The notes under the pieces: model-generated
The model's input: the letters and a program-made list of their open reading frames with translations, nothing else
Database searches by the model: none
What the model was told of the DNA's origin: nothing
Shown: one piece after another, positions 17,432 to 26,631 of the stretch
How positions within the stretch are numbered: the stretch's first letter is position 1
Layout of the letters: each line of letters starts with the position of its first letter
Source of the DNA: Paraburkholderia sp. BL9I2N2
GTDB lineage: Bacteria > Pseudomonadota > Gammaproteobacteria > Burkholderiales > Burkholderiaceae
Direction of reading: 5' to 3'
Assembly: GCF_004339745.1 (NCBI RefSeq)
Contig: NZ_SMGP01000004.1
Coordinates: 62,001 to 126,000, forward strand
DNA: 64,000 nucleotides
Position numbers and translations under genes: made by a program

Positions 17432-17890
17432 GGGTTAAAGGTTCCCAATTCATATATTGGAATTGGCGGCAATAGTCCGGTTGCGCTGGAAGCCGTATTG
17501 AACCTGGAAGCCTCGCTCAAGAAAAGCAGCTTGAGCGCTACCGATATCGAAGTCGTCAAACTGGTCGTCAGCCAGACGACCGGCTGCGACTACTGTGTGG
17601 CCGCACACACACTGATGGGAAAAAGAATAGGTCTGGGCCGCGAAGACATTCTGGCGTTGCGTCAGGCGCAGCCGTCGGGCGATGCGCGCAATGATGCGTT
17701 GGCCAGGTTTACGTTACATCTGATCACCACCAGCGGCACGGTTCCTGCCGATGTGGTGGCGGCAGTCAAAGAGGCAGGTGTCACCGATACGCAAATTGTC
17801 GACGTCACAATGGCGGTGGCAAGCATTGCTTTCACCAACCTGTTCAACCGTATCAACGACACTACGCTTGACTTCCCTGCCGCGGATTAA
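17432..17890 (+). pseudogene. AhpD/carboxymuconolactone decarboxylase-like gene, 5'-truncated
   Basis: Alkylhydroperoxidase-fold sequence with the redox motif CDYCVAAH (CxxCxxxH) and a normal C terminus. Family-like residues (KVPNSYIGIGGNSPVALEAV) are encoded in frame from about 17441, upstream of the only usable start (TTG 17498), but no ATG or GTG precedes them before the in-frame stop just after the MBL gene. About 20 N-terminal residues of a normal member are missing. A product from TTG 17498 (130 aa) is possible, but lacks a ribosome site. Confidence 0.65.
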
Positions 17891-18308
17891 TACGGGAGGT
17901 AGCTCTCGCGACGGGCTGGAGCTACACGTGAAGGGATTTTTTAAAGGTCCCTTCTTCGGTTTGCACCGGAAAGTGAGCGCGACTTGAGGAGCTTAAAGAA
18001 GGCCTCAAAGTCGCAGATGAGATTTCTTTCGGGCGGCCGATCATACGGGCGATTCATCACCGCAGGGGGCACAGGATCGGCAATGGTTTGTCTCAACTAG
18101 ACATTGCCGGAATCGCGATGGGAACGCGCATGCCGATGTTGCTTCACGGTGTAGCGAGGCAGATCGTACGGCATCACCAAATGAAGGATTGGTTCGCGGG
18201 ATTACATGGCCAGTGCGTAATAGCGTGGCACGGCGACAAAACCCATCGACAGCGCGTGCCTCGCGACGCGTCCCGAAGCGGGGGCACGCCACTCAAGGCC
18301 GCGTGCGA
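17891..18308. other. Intergenic region after the AhpD-like remnant
   Basis: About 420 bp. AAGGGA and TCCCTT around 17930-17955 flank an AT-rich stretch and could be a weak terminator. No gene supported on either strand. Confidence 0.35.
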
Positions 18309-19664
18309 TCAATGACTCAAGGCGGCGCCCGGCGGCATCTCCGGCGCGTGCACCGTGACGGTCTTGCGGACTTTCGCCACATCCGTCGCGCTGACCATCG
18401 GCGCCGCGTTGCCCCAACTGTTGCGCACGAAGTTGGTCACATCCGCGACTTCCTGATCGTTCAGGCGCCAGCCGAAGGCGGGCATCGTGAACGCGGAGGG
18501 CGCGGTCTTCGTGCCTTCGAGCGTGCTGCCGGTGAGCAGCACGTGAATCAGCGAGGTCGCATCCTTGCCCTGCACGACCGGATTGCCGCCCAGCGCCGGA
18601 AACACGCGGTTGTAGCCGCGACCGTCGCTGCGGTGGCAGGCCGTGCAGTTGTCGCGATACACGGCCGCGCCCGGCGCGGTGGCGTCGCCCGTGCGCAGCG
18701 CGCGCGCGGCCATGTCGTCGTACGCGTAGGGCGTTTCCTTCGGATCCGTCGACGGCAGCGTCTTCAGATAACGCGCAATCGCAGTGAGGTCGGCGTCGCT
18801 CATGTGCTGCATGCTGTGCTGCACGACGTCCGTCATGCCGCCGAAGGCCGCACTGTGTTGCGTGCGTCCGGTCTTCAGGAATTGCACGAGATCGGCTTCG
18901 CTCCACGCACCGATGCCGGTGCGCGGATTGCCGCGCAGGCTCGACGGAATCCAGCCGTCGATCGTCGCGCCGCCCGCGAGAAACGCCGGGCCGTCGAGGT
19001 CGCTCAATGCGCGTTCCTGCATCGTCGCCGCGCGCGGCGTGTGGCACGCACCGCAATGGCCGAGCCCTTGCACGAGATAGGCGCCACGCGCGATAACCGG
19101 ATCGGCGTAATGCTTCGCGTCGAACGAAACCGGTCCGGGCGCGAACAGGTGACGCCAGATACCGAGCGGCCAGCGCATCGACAGCGGCCAGACGATATCG
19201 ACCGGACGGTTCGTCTGGTTCACCGGTGCGACGCCTTGCGTGAAGTACGCATACAGCGCGTGCATGTCGTCTTCGCTCAGGCGTGCATACGACGGGAACG
19301 GCATGGCCGGATACAGCGTATCGCCGTTCGGCTTCACGCCGGCGCGCACCGCGCGATCGAACTGCGCGAAGGTCCACGCGCCGATCCCGGTGTTGCGGTC
19401 CGGCGTGATATTGGTCGAGTAGATCGCGCCGATCGGCGTGTCGAACTTCAGGCCGCCCGCGAAGGGCTTGCCGGCAGGAGCGGAGTGACACGCGATGCAG
19501 TCGCCGGCCCGCGCGAGATATTGGCCGTGCGCGATCAGTGCCGCGTCGTTCTGGTTCTGTGGCGCTGCCGCGTGCGCCGCCAGTGTGGTCATGCCCAGCA
19601 CAGCCGCCGCGCCCACGCGTTTCATCGCCCGCATGAGGCGCTGGATATCGGTCGTCTTCGTCAT
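18309..19664 (-). CDS. Triheme cytochrome c subunit of a membrane alcohol/sugar-acid dehydrogenase
   Basis: About 451 aa. A signal peptide (VGAAAVLGMTTLAAHAAA) is followed by three c-type heme sites: GDCIACH, HCGACH and NCTACH. This is the electron-accepting cytochrome of the gluconate 2-dehydrogenase/fructose/sorbitol/alcohol dehydrogenase type, which passes electrons to ubiquinone or a terminal oxidase from the periplasmic face. ATG 19664 overlaps the stop of the GMC subunit by 4 nt (ATGA), so the three subunits form one operon in the order gamma, flavoprotein, cytochrome. Confidence 0.93.
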   Translation of the reverse strand: MTKTTDIQRLMRAMKRVGAAAVLGMTTLAAHAAAPQNQNDAALIAHGQYLARAGDCIACHSAPAGKPFAGGLKFDTPIGAIYSTNITPDRNTGIGAWTFAQFDRAVRAGVKPNGDTLYPAMPFPSYARLSEDDMHALYAYFTQGVAPVNQTNRPVDIVWPLSMRWPLGIWRHLFAPGPVSFDAKHYADPVIARGAYLVQGLGHCGACHTPRAATMQERALSDLDGPAFLAGGATIDGWIPSSLRGNPRTGIGAWSEADLVQFLKTGRTQHSAAFGGMTDVVQHSMQHMSDADLTAIARYLKTLPSTDPKETPYAYDDMAARALRTGDATAPGAAVYRDNCTACHRSDGRGYNRVFPALGGNPVVQGKDATSLIHVLLTGSTLEGTKTAPSAFTMPAFGWRLNDQEVADVTNFVRNSWGNAAPMVSATDVAKVRKTVTVHAPEMPPGAALSH

Positions 19665-21439
19665 ACGCTCACCAGCGGCCCGGGGTTCTTCAGATACTGC
19701 GTGCGGATCGCCCGCGCCGACCAGTAGGCCAGCGCCGCGACGAGGCCGGTCGGGTTGTAGCCGATGCCCTGCGGAAACGCCGACGCGCCCATCACGAACA
19801 CGTTGTGCACGTCCCAGCTTTGCAGGTAACGGTTCAGCACGCTCGTCTTCGGATCGGTGCCCATCACCGCGCCGCCCACCAGGTGCGTGGTCTGATAGCG
19901 GCGCGAGTCGAAGTGCGCGCCGAATTCGCGCGTATAGACGTTGATCGACTTCGGACCCATCTGCTGCGCGATCTTCTGCATCTGGCCGGTCACGTAGCGC
20001 GCCATCCTGATGTCGTTGTCCTTCCAGTCGAAGGTCATGCGCAACAGCGGCTGGCCGTACGAATCGCGGTAGGTCGGATCGAGGTCGAGGAACACGTCGC
20101 GGTACGACATGTTGCTGCCGTGCGCGTCCATCGAAATGGTGTGCGCGTAGTGGTCCTTCACCGACTTCTTCCAGTCGGCGCCCCAGTTCGGCGTGCCGGC
20201 GGGCGTGGCGATGCCGCTGACCGGCTTGGTGCCCGCCTGGTTCACCCACAACGGCGAACCGCCGACGAAGCCGAGCGGGCCGTGATCGAAGTTGTCGGCG
20301 TTGAAGTCGTCGACCGCGACGCCGTTGCCGCCCGCGCCGATGAACGGATTGGTGAAGGTGTCCCGGTCGAAGAACGCGGTGATGGTCGAGAGGTTCTGGT
20401 ACGCGAAATTGCGGCCGACCACGCCTTCGCCCGAGACCGGGTCGTACGGCTTGCCGATGCCCGACAGCAGAAGCAGATGGACGTTGTGATACTGGAACGC
20501 CGCGACGATCACCAGATCGGCCGGCTGGAACACTTCGTTGCCGGCCGGATCGACATACGTCACGCCCCTGGCGCGTTTTTTTGTGTCGTCGAGTTCGACG
20601 CGCAGTACGTGGCAGCGCGAGCGCAGTTCGAAGCCCGGCGACTGCTTGAGCGCGGGCAGAATGTTCAGGTTCGGCGACGCCTTCGAATACATGTAGCACG
20701 CGTAGCCGCTGCAGAAGCCGCAGAAGTTGCACGGACCCATCTGCACGCCGTACGGGTTCGTGTACGGCCCCGACGTATTCGCCGAGGGCAGACGGTACGG
20801 GTTCAGCCCGAGTTCACGCGCGGCCTTGCCGAAACGCTCGGCCGAATATGTGTTCAGTTGGGCGGCGAGCGGGAAGTTGTCGCTGCGCGGCGCTTCGAAC
20901 ACGTTGCCGTCGCCGACCACCTTGCCGTTGACCTTGTACGCCTGGCCCGAGGTGCCGAACACCTTCTCGGCGAAGTCGAAATGCGGTTCGAGTTCGTCGT
21001 AGCTGACGCCGTAGTCCTGGATCGTCATGCCTTCGGGAATGAAGCGCCTGCCGTAGCGTTCCTCGTAGTGGCTCTTCAGGCGCAGCTCTTCCGGCGTGAT
21101 GCGGAAGTGCACGCCCGACCAGTGCAGGCCCGCGCCGCCGACGCCTTCGCCCGGCAGAAACGCGGCCAACTGGCGATACGGCAAGGCGGTATCGTTCGGC
21201 GCATGGCGGATCGAGACGGTGGTCTTCGAGAGATCGAGGAACAGCTTCTTGCGCACGTTATAGGTCAGCTCGTCGATGGTGTTCGGATACGCGCCGTCCG
21301 GATAGGTGTCGCGATATTCGCCGCGTTCGAGCGCGACGACCTTGAGGCCTGCTTCGGTGAGTTCCTTCGCGAGAATCGCACCGGTCCAGCCGAAGCCGAC
21401 GATCACCGCGTCGACGTGCGGTTTGGTTTGGGTAGACAT
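19661..21439 (-). CDS. GMC-family FAD dehydrogenase subunit (gluconate 2-dehydrogenase-like)
   Basis: Catalytic flavoprotein of about 592 aa. The FAD-binding loop near the N terminus is VIVGFGWTGAILAKELTEAG. GEGVGGAGLHWSGVHFR and the C-terminal GGAVMGTDPKTSVLNRYLQS and FPQGIGYNPTGLVAALAYW are GMC signatures. It has a cysteine-rich CNFCGFCSGYACYMYSK segment like that of flavoprotein subunits with an iron-sulfur cluster. Start ATG 21439 overlaps the gamma subunit stop (TGATG). It has no signal of its own; export is probably by hitchhiking on the Tat signal of the gamma subunit. The oxidised substrate (sugar acid, polyol or alcohol) is unknown. Confidence 0.93.
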   Translation of the reverse strand: MSTQTKPHVDAVIVGFGWTGAILAKELTEAGLKVVALERGEYRDTYPDGAYPNTIDELTYNVRKKLFLDLSKTTVSIRHAPNDTALPYRQLAAFLPGEGVGGAGLHWSGVHFRITPEELRLKSHYEERYGRRFIPEGMTIQDYGVSYDELEPHFDFAEKVFGTSGQAYKVNGKVVGDGNVFEAPRSDNFPLAAQLNTYSAERFGKAARELGLNPYRLPSANTSGPYTNPYGVQMGPCNFCGFCSGYACYMYSKASPNLNILPALKQSPGFELRSRCHVLRVELDDTKKRARGVTYVDPAGNEVFQPADLVIVAAFQYHNVHLLLLSGIGKPYDPVSGEGVVGRNFAYQNLSTITAFFDRDTFTNPFIGAGGNGVAVDDFNADNFDHGPLGFVGGSPLWVNQAGTKPVSGIATPAGTPNWGADWKKSVKDHYAHTISMDAHGSNMSYRDVFLDLDPTYRDSYGQPLLRMTFDWKDNDIRMARYVTGQMQKIAQQMGPKSINVYTREFGAHFDSRRYQTTHLVGGAVMGTDPKTSVLNRYLQSWDVHNVFVMGASAFPQGIGYNPTGLVAALAYWSARAIRTQYLKNPGPLVSV

Positions 21440-22164
21440 CAGGTGCGCTTTCCTTCGATCGACACGGGGCCATACGGATAGGCCGCGCCGTTCTGATTGA
21501 CGAAGTCCATGAAATCGGCGCGCGCGCCGGGAAAGCCGATCATCTTCCAGCCGCCCATGTCGCGATTGCCGCCGTGGACCGGATCGCAGAAGTAGCCTTC
21601 GCGGGTGTTCTGCAGCAGTTGTCCGAAGAACACCTCGGCCGGCACGTCCGCGAGATCGACCTTGCCTTTCTCGAGCGCGCCGAGCACGGTGTCGCGCGTG
21701 GCGGCGTCGAGCGCGTCGAAGGGGTGTGCGTTGGTCTTCAGGCAGTACGCGTTGACCGCCGCGATGCCGAGGCGGTACAGATCGCGCGGCACCAGCTTCA
21801 ACTGATAGCCGAGTTCGGGCGCGCCCTGCGTGAACGGAGCCTGCATGTACCAGAGCGCGCCATGCGCGTACGGGGTCTCCATCTGCCGGTCGATGAATTC
21901 GGGCACGCCCGCTTCGACGGCGCCGGGGCCTTCGCTGTCCGGCGGAATCAGACGGTCGACCGCGGCGTGAATGAACGCCCATTCCTTCGCGTCGAAGAAA
22001 TGCGGCTTGTAGTCCGCGCCGGACGCGCGGTCCGCGTTCGCGTTCGAATCTGGCGCGGACGTGCCGGACGACTTCAGATCGCACGCGGCGAGCGTTCCTG
22101 CCGGAACCAGAGCGACGGCCGAGCGAAAGAAGCCTCGGCGCGACATAAGGGGAAATGGAGGCAT
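21439..22164 (-). CDS. Gluconate 2-dehydrogenase subunit 3 family (gamma) protein, Tat signal
   Basis: About 241 aa (235 if the second ATG, 22146, is used). A twin-arginine signal MSRRGFFRSAVALVPAGTLA is followed by an AACD segment. The body (DAKEWAFIHAAVDRLIPPD, GYFCDPVHGGNRDMGGWKMI) matches the small subunit that assembles with the FAD subunit and carries it across the membrane through Tat. No strong ribosome site precedes either ATG. First gene of the three-gene operon. Confidence 0.9.
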   Translation of the reverse strand: MPPFPLMSRRGFFRSAVALVPAGTLAACDLKSSGTSAPDSNANADRASGADYKPHFFDAKEWAFIHAAVDRLIPPDSEGPGAVEAGVPEFIDRQMETPYAHGALWYMQAPFTQGAPELGYQLKLVPRDLYRLGIAAVNAYCLKTNAHPFDALDAATRDTVLGALEKGKVDLADVPAEVFFGQLLQNTREGYFCDPVHGGNRDMGGWKMIGFPGARADFMDFVNQNGAAYPYGPVSIEGKRT

Positions 22165-22388
22165 GTTGTTCGAGTCCGCAGGTCGGGCCGCAAATGCGCT
22201 CCCGGACAGTCATTGGATTGCGTCAGCAATGATGTTGGCACCGGCTCCAGAAGTACCTACTATCGGGCGCGGTACGAATCAGTCCCGCTGTGCGGGGATG
22301 CACGCGATGCCTAGGCAATGACATACCAGCGGCTGGAGCATTGAACGCTCACCGAGCTGGGGTTCACTTCGGGACACTACCTTGTCTT

Positions 22389-22434
22389 CATGATAGTGAG
22401 CAGGATGAAGAACCGCTATTACATAAAGCTGGAG
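22389..22434 (+). repeat. Copy 1 of a two-part repeat
   Basis: TCATGATAGTGAGC, then 13 nt, then GCTATTACATAAAGCTGGA. The same two blocks recur about 430 bp downstream with a 12-nt gap. In one frame the second block reads YYIKLE in both. Confidence 0.7.
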
Positions 22435-22820
22435 TTCGCGCCGTTCGCCGGTGGGGCAGGCGGGTGGCCCGCGCGTCTCGCGCGAGCGGGAAGACGTGGA
22501 TGACGTCGAAGCCCCGGAGGGGCGGCTCGGGGATTGGGGTGCGGCGGTTGGTCAGCGTTGTGGCAGGCGAACGGCGGCCCCTTTCTGAATATCAGTCAAG
22601 AGGCCGGGCGTGCTGTCGCGAACCGCTCAAACAGCATACGGGGCAGGACCAGTCCGACGGTCATGGCCAAGCCCCTGTTCATCTCCGGCGGCTCTTCGGT
22701 CGGCCAACTCGACCTCGGCGCGACGCCCGGTCCGAACCACTTGCCGACCGGCGTTCGCAAGCACTTCTCGCCGGAACCCATCCCGCTCTCCTCTGACCGT
22801 GGCGTCGCCACCAGCGTTAC

Positions 22821-22866
22821 TCATGGTAGTGAGCGCGACACGGGGTGGCTATTACATAAAGCTGGA
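22821..22866 (+). repeat. Copy 2 of a two-part repeat
   Basis: TCATGGTAGTGAGC, then 12 nt, then GGCTATTACATAAAGCTGGA. It matches copy 1 at 22389-22434 with a single difference in the first block. On the minus strand both read TCCAGCTTTATGTAATAGC followed by CTCACTANCATGA, like a leader before a start codon. Confidence 0.7.
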
Positions 22867-23071
22867 ACCTTGGGGCGACGGCGCTGCGCATCGCATGTCT
22901 TCGATCAACCTATACAGATGGATGAGTGACCCATGCGAATGCACCATGTAGATGGCCGTTCGTAGAATGGTTTTGGACGCGCGTCGCGCGTACCTTTAAA
23001 TCGTGACAAACGATTCATCCGCGGCGCGAGGATATCGTCATGAACAGGACAGCGAAGATCGGGAGACTGCA

Positions 23072-23260
23072 ATGGACATCGTCAAGCTCGCAACAGACTC
23101 AGGCCTGCTGGTCGTACTGGACGGCATGATCGGCAAAACGGAATACCGCAGCGTGCAAGGCTCTCTCGCTGCGCTCGAGCGCTTCGCCGATGCAGTCGGC
23201 AAGCAGATGGCGACACACACGCATTGCGCAAAGCGGGACGCTCAGCCGCAGCGGAAGTGA
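23072..23260 (+). CDS. Small hypothetical protein
   Basis: About 62 aa (MDIVKLATDSGLLVVLDGMI...). ATG 23072 has GGGAG 6 nt upstream; an in-frame opening from 23003 is less likely. The first 45 residues look like a compact helical small protein and end in a basic tail. Not assigned to a family. Its 3' end overlaps the 3' end of the H-NS-type gene on the other strand by 19 bp. Confidence 0.55.
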   Translation: MDIVKLATDSGLLVVLDGMIGKTEYRSVQGSLAALERFADAVGKQMATHTHCAKRDAQPQRK

Positions 23261-23496
23261 TCGATGCTCTGGCCCGCCGCCACTGCGCGGCGCAGCCACT
23301 CGGGCATCTCGCCGAGACCCGTCCACACGTTGCCGTACGCATCGCGATAGCGAATCATCCGCTCATCCTCGACATCGCGATTGAGCGCGTGTTCCAGCGC
23401 TTCGATCGTGATCTCGCTTTCCATCATGCGACGCCTGAGCCAACAGATCAGCCGCTCGCGCGCTTCTCCTTCAAGACGTTCAATGAGTGTCGGCAT
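23242..23496 (-). CDS. Short H-NS-type nucleoid/regulatory protein
   Basis: About 84 aa. The C-terminal YRDAYGNVWTGLGEMPEWL and RAVAAGQSIDHFR match the DNA-binding H-NS domain as found in the short Burkholderia H-NS-like proteins (W-x-G-x-G-x-x-P-x-W-L core). The N terminus (MPTLIERLEGEARERLICWL) is a short helix rather than the full H-NS dimerisation domain. ATG 23496 has AGGAG about 7 nt upstream. It probably binds AT-rich DNA or modulates another H-NS protein. Confidence 0.78.
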   Translation of the reverse strand: MPTLIERLEGEARERLICWLRRRMMESEITIEALEHALNRDVEDERMIRYRDAYGNVWTGLGEMPEWLRRAVAAGQSIDHFRCG

Positions 23497-23806
23497 AGGT
23501 CGCTCCTGGGCGTGGATTCTATTGTGCGGATCGAGAAGAGTGGGCCGCGAATGCATTATCGATCTCGCCAATGTAGCGGCTTTGCCCCAAGCATCGTTTA
23601 GTGAAGGCACGCCCGACTTCGAATACGCACGACGGGTAACGGCCGGCACTAAACGCATGCGCCGCGCGACGCCGACATGCGGCCTTGATTCCAACTTTCC
23701 CGGCCTTCCCTATACACACATATGATTTTCGCGGCGGGGTTTTGTCCATAAGATAGAAACACCTGAACGGCGGACAAGACAACAACGTGCCGTCGTAACC
23801 GCATGT
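23497..23806. other. Divergent intergenic region
   Basis: About 310 bp between the H-NS-type gene and the receiver gene. It should hold both promoters; nothing else recognised. Confidence 0.35.
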
Positions 23807-24208
23807 ATGGCAGAGGATAGTCGCTTGCATACCCATCGGATTGTTTCCATCATCGACGACGACGAATCCGTCCGCATCGCCACATCGAGCCTGGTTCGTT
23901 CACTGGGTTGGGACGTCCGGCTCTATGCGTCGGCCGAAGATTTCCTCGCCGCCGGCCAGATCGGAGATGTCGCCTGCGTCATCTCCGACGTGCAGATGCC
24001 GGGCATGACCGGGCTCGAGATGCAGCGGCGTCTGCTCGACGGTGGGGTTGCGCTGCCGATTATCTTTATCTCAGCCTTCGCGTCGGAAACGGTGCGCCGC
24101 CAGGCCCTGGAAGACGGAGCGATGTGCGTGCTGAGCAAGCCTGTCGATGGTGCTGCCGTGTCGCGTTGCCTCGAAACGCTCCAGGCCGAAGGCGGCGAGC
24201 TTCATTGA
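23807..24208 (+). CDS. Stand-alone response regulator receiver (FixJ-like)
   Basis: About 133 aa consisting of one CheY-like receiver. The acid pocket IIDDDESVR, phosphoacceptor aspartate in VISDVQMPGMTG, the threonine/serine position in FISAFAS and the lysine in VLSKPVDG are all present. There is no output domain. It precedes a PAS sensor kinase and a LuxR-type regulator on the same strand, so it may be a phosphate sink or a modulator of that pair. Confidence 0.9.
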   Translation: MAEDSRLHTHRIVSIIDDDESVRIATSSLVRSLGWDVRLYASAEDFLAAGQIGDVACVISDVQMPGMTGLEMQRRLLDGGVALPIIFISAFASETVRRQALEDGAMCVLSKPVDGAAVSRCLETLQAEGGELH

Positions 24209-24234
24209 AGCCCGCTCGCGGCGGACCTCAATAG

Positions 24235-24261
24235 TTGAATTTTAAAAAATTCGGATAAAAT
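24235..24261 (+). promoter_or_regulatory. Predicted AT-rich promoter upstream of the sensor kinase
   Basis: TTGAAT (24235-24240) and TAAAAT (24256-24261) with a short 15-nt spacer, overlapping a palindrome GAATTTT-AA-AAAATTC at 24237-24252. It is the most AT-rich spot between the receiver and the kinase. Confidence 0.4.
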
Positions 24262-24429
24262 AAGTATCGGATTATGAGTCGGCGTCCTGCATGTCTGACT
24301 TTGATGTGCCGTGCTTGCGGCACAAGACAGGGTTCCGGTGCTAGTCAACGAACGTTTGCCTGGAATGCCTATGCCAACATCGCGCCGTTTAGTCCCCCGC
24401 CTTCCCGCGCGGCGCGTTCAATCGTCGTC

Positions 24430-26631
24430 ATGATATTCCGCTCGCGTGCCGGCGAACCGCTGCGGCATGACGCGCGCGTGCTGTCCGTTCTCGCGGCCGT
24501 CATCGCGCTGGTCGTCTTCCTGATCGACGCGTTCACGCCACTCGATATCGCGATTGCCGTGCTGTATGTGGTCGTGGTGCTGCTCGTCGCATCGACAGGG
24601 TCGCGGCCTGCGGCGATCCTCACCGCGTGGAGCTGCGCGGCGCTCACGGTGATTGCGTTTGCGATGTCACATGACGAGCACTACTCGGGCGGCGCGCTGG
24701 CGCGCTGTGCCGTCAGCCTGCTCGCCATCGCCACGACGTCGGTGCTGGCGTTGCGCAATCAGAAGAACACCGCAACGCTGCAAGAGCAACTGCAGTTGCT
24801 CGATCTGACGCATGACGCAATCGTCGTGTACGACATGAACGATCTGATCACGTTCTGGAATCACGGCGCGGAAGCGCTCTACGGATGGACCGCGCAACAG
24901 GCAATCGGCCAGCCGATTCATGAATTGACGCAGACCCATTCCTCAGTTTCACTCGACGAGATTCGCAGTGAGATGTTGCGTTCGGGCCGCTGGCAAGGTG
25001 AATTGCAGCGCGTGCGCAATGACGGCACCACCGTCATCATTTCGAGCCGTTGGGCCCTGTGGCGCGATGCGAAGGGTAAGCCGCGCGCCGTGCTCGCCAC
25101 CAACAACGACATCACTGTCCGCAAGCAGATGGAAGGCGAGTTGCAGCGCCAGAAGGACGAATTGCGCGCGACGATCGATGCGATTCCTGGCATGGTCTGG
25201 AGTTCGTCGAGCGACGGGCGGCTAAGTTTCATCAACCGGCGCTGGAACGAACTGGGCGTGACGCTTGCCGACAATGATGGCGATATCTGGCGCTCGATCG
25301 TTCATCCCGACGACTACCCCGCGGCGCAGCACGCCTGGAACCAGGCCATTGCCACGGGCATGCCGTTCGAAAACGTCTCGCGCATCAGGCGCAGCGATGG
25401 AGTGTACCGATGGATGCATATCGGCGCGGAACCGCTGCGCGATCATGCCGGCAACATCTTGCGCTGGTACGGCGTGAACACCGATATCGAAGAACGCAAG
25501 CAGGCAGAGCAGGCGCTCGAGCGCAGCGAAGCGTTCCTCTCCGACGCCCAGCGCCTGAGCCGCACCGGCAGTATTGCGACGAAACTGCCCGACGGCGAAA
25601 TGTGGTGGTCCGACGAAACGTATCAGATCTTCGACTATGCGAAGCACGTTACGCCCACTTTCCGGCTGATCCTCGAGCGCTCGCATCCCGAAGACATCGC
25701 GCTCGTCAGGCAAGCTTATCAGCAGAGTCTCGCGGGCGCGCAGTTCGTCGACATCGAACATCGCCTCGCGATGCCCGATGGAAGCGTCAAATATGTGCAC
25801 TACGTCGCGCATCTCGCAGCATCGCAGTCGGCGCATCCCGAGTACGTCGGCGCGCTGATGGACGTGACGGAAGGGCGGGTGGCGCAGGAAGCACTCGACC
25901 GTTCGACGGCCGAACTCGCGCACGTGACGCGCGTGACGATGCTCGGCGAACTGGCCGCGTCGATCGCGCACGAGGTCACGCAGCCGCTCGCGGCGATCGT
26001 CACGTGCGGCGACGCCGCTCTGCGCTGGATGAATCGTCCGCAGATCGATCTGAAGGAAGTCGGACAGTCCATTAACCAGATGATTCGCGACGCGAGGCGC
26101 GCGAGCGACGTGATCCGCCAGATCCGGGCGATGGCGCAAAAGCGCGACCCGAGTCAGGCGATACTCGATCTGAACGCTATAGTGAGAGAATCCATCGAAC
26201 TGGTGCGACGCGAACTGGATGGGCACCGTGTCGAAGTGGATGCCGATTACGCATGTCCGCCGCCGCAGGTGTGCGCCGACCGTGTGCAATTGCAGCAGGT
26301 CATCATCAACCTCGTGATGAACGGTGTGCAGGCAATGTCGGGCATCACGGGACGGCCGCGGGAATTGCGCATCCGCACGCGCCGCTTCGATGCGCGGCAC
26401 GCACAGGTGGTCATAGAAGATTCCGGCACGGGCATCAGCGAAGAGAACGCCGGGCGGCTTTTCAACGCATTCTTTACAACGAAGGCGGAAGGCATGGGAA
26501 TGGGATTGTCGATCTGCCGCTCGATTGTCGAGGCGCACGGTGGCCGGATCTGGGCGGAGTCGCAAGAGGGAAAGGGTGCAGTGCTGCAGTTCATTCTGCC
26601 GCTCGATGAGGGAACCTGTCATGAGCAGTGA
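24430..26631 (+). CDS. PAS-domain sensor histidine kinase
   Basis: About 733 aa from ATG 24430. The frame extends to ATG 24274, but neither has a clear ribosome site. The N-terminal membrane region (VLSVLAAVIALVVFLIDAF to VSLLAIATTSVLALR) has about four helices. Three PAS domains follow (starts near LTHDAIVVYD, IDAIPGMVWSSS and LSRTGSIATKL). Phosphoacceptor H-box is SIAHEVTQPLAAIVT; the ATPase domain shows NLVMNGVQAM, DSGTGIS and GMGMGLSICRSIV. The layout is like FixL/TodS-type kinases of this group. Its gene overlaps the cognate LuxR-type regulator by 11 nt. Confidence 0.92.
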   Translation: MIFRSRAGEPLRHDARVLSVLAAVIALVVFLIDAFTPLDIAIAVLYVVVVLLVASTGSRPAAILTAWSCAALTVIAFAMSHDEHYSGGALARCAVSLLAIATTSVLALRNQKNTATLQEQLQLLDLTHDAIVVYDMNDLITFWNHGAEALYGWTAQQAIGQPIHELTQTHSSVSLDEIRSEMLRSGRWQGELQRVRNDGTTVIISSRWALWRDAKGKPRAVLATNNDITVRKQMEGELQRQKDELRATIDAIPGMVWSSSSDGRLSFINRRWNELGVTLADNDGDIWRSIVHPDDYPAAQHAWNQAIATGMPFENVSRIRRSDGVYRWMHIGAEPLRDHAGNILRWYGVNTDIEERKQAEQALERSEAFLSDAQRLSRTGSIATKLPDGEMWWSDETYQIFDYAKHVTPTFRLILERSHPEDIALVRQAYQQSLAGAQFVDIEHRLAMPDGSVKYVHYVAHLAASQSAHPEYVGALMDVTEGRVAQEALDRSTAELAHVTRVTMLGELAASIAHEVTQPLAAIVTCGDAALRWMNRPQIDLKEVGQSINQMIRDARRASDVIRQIRAMAQKRDPSQAILDLNAIVRESIELVRRELDGHRVEVDADYACPPPQVCADRVQLQQVIINLVMNGVQAMSGITGRPRELRIRTRRFDARHAQVVIEDSGTGISEENAGRLFNAFFTTKAEGMGMGLSICRSIVEAHGGRIWAESQEGKGAVLQFILPLDEGTCHEQ

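Larger units (their letters stand above)
22165..23071. other. Non-coding region with a duplicated motif
   Basis: About 900 bp without a gene I can support, GC-rich in the middle. It contains two diverged copies of the same short unit at 22389-22434 and 22821-22866 (listed separately). It may be a decayed mobile element. Confidence 0.4.

Noticed and set aside
18189-21481. Two long + strand open frames over the dehydrogenase operon
   Set aside because: Both are R/V/A-rich shadows; the minus strand has intact heme, FAD and Tat motifs.
22596-22824. Small minus-strand genes in the repeat region
   Set aside because: No family, no ribosome site supported by conservation; more likely decayed element sequence.
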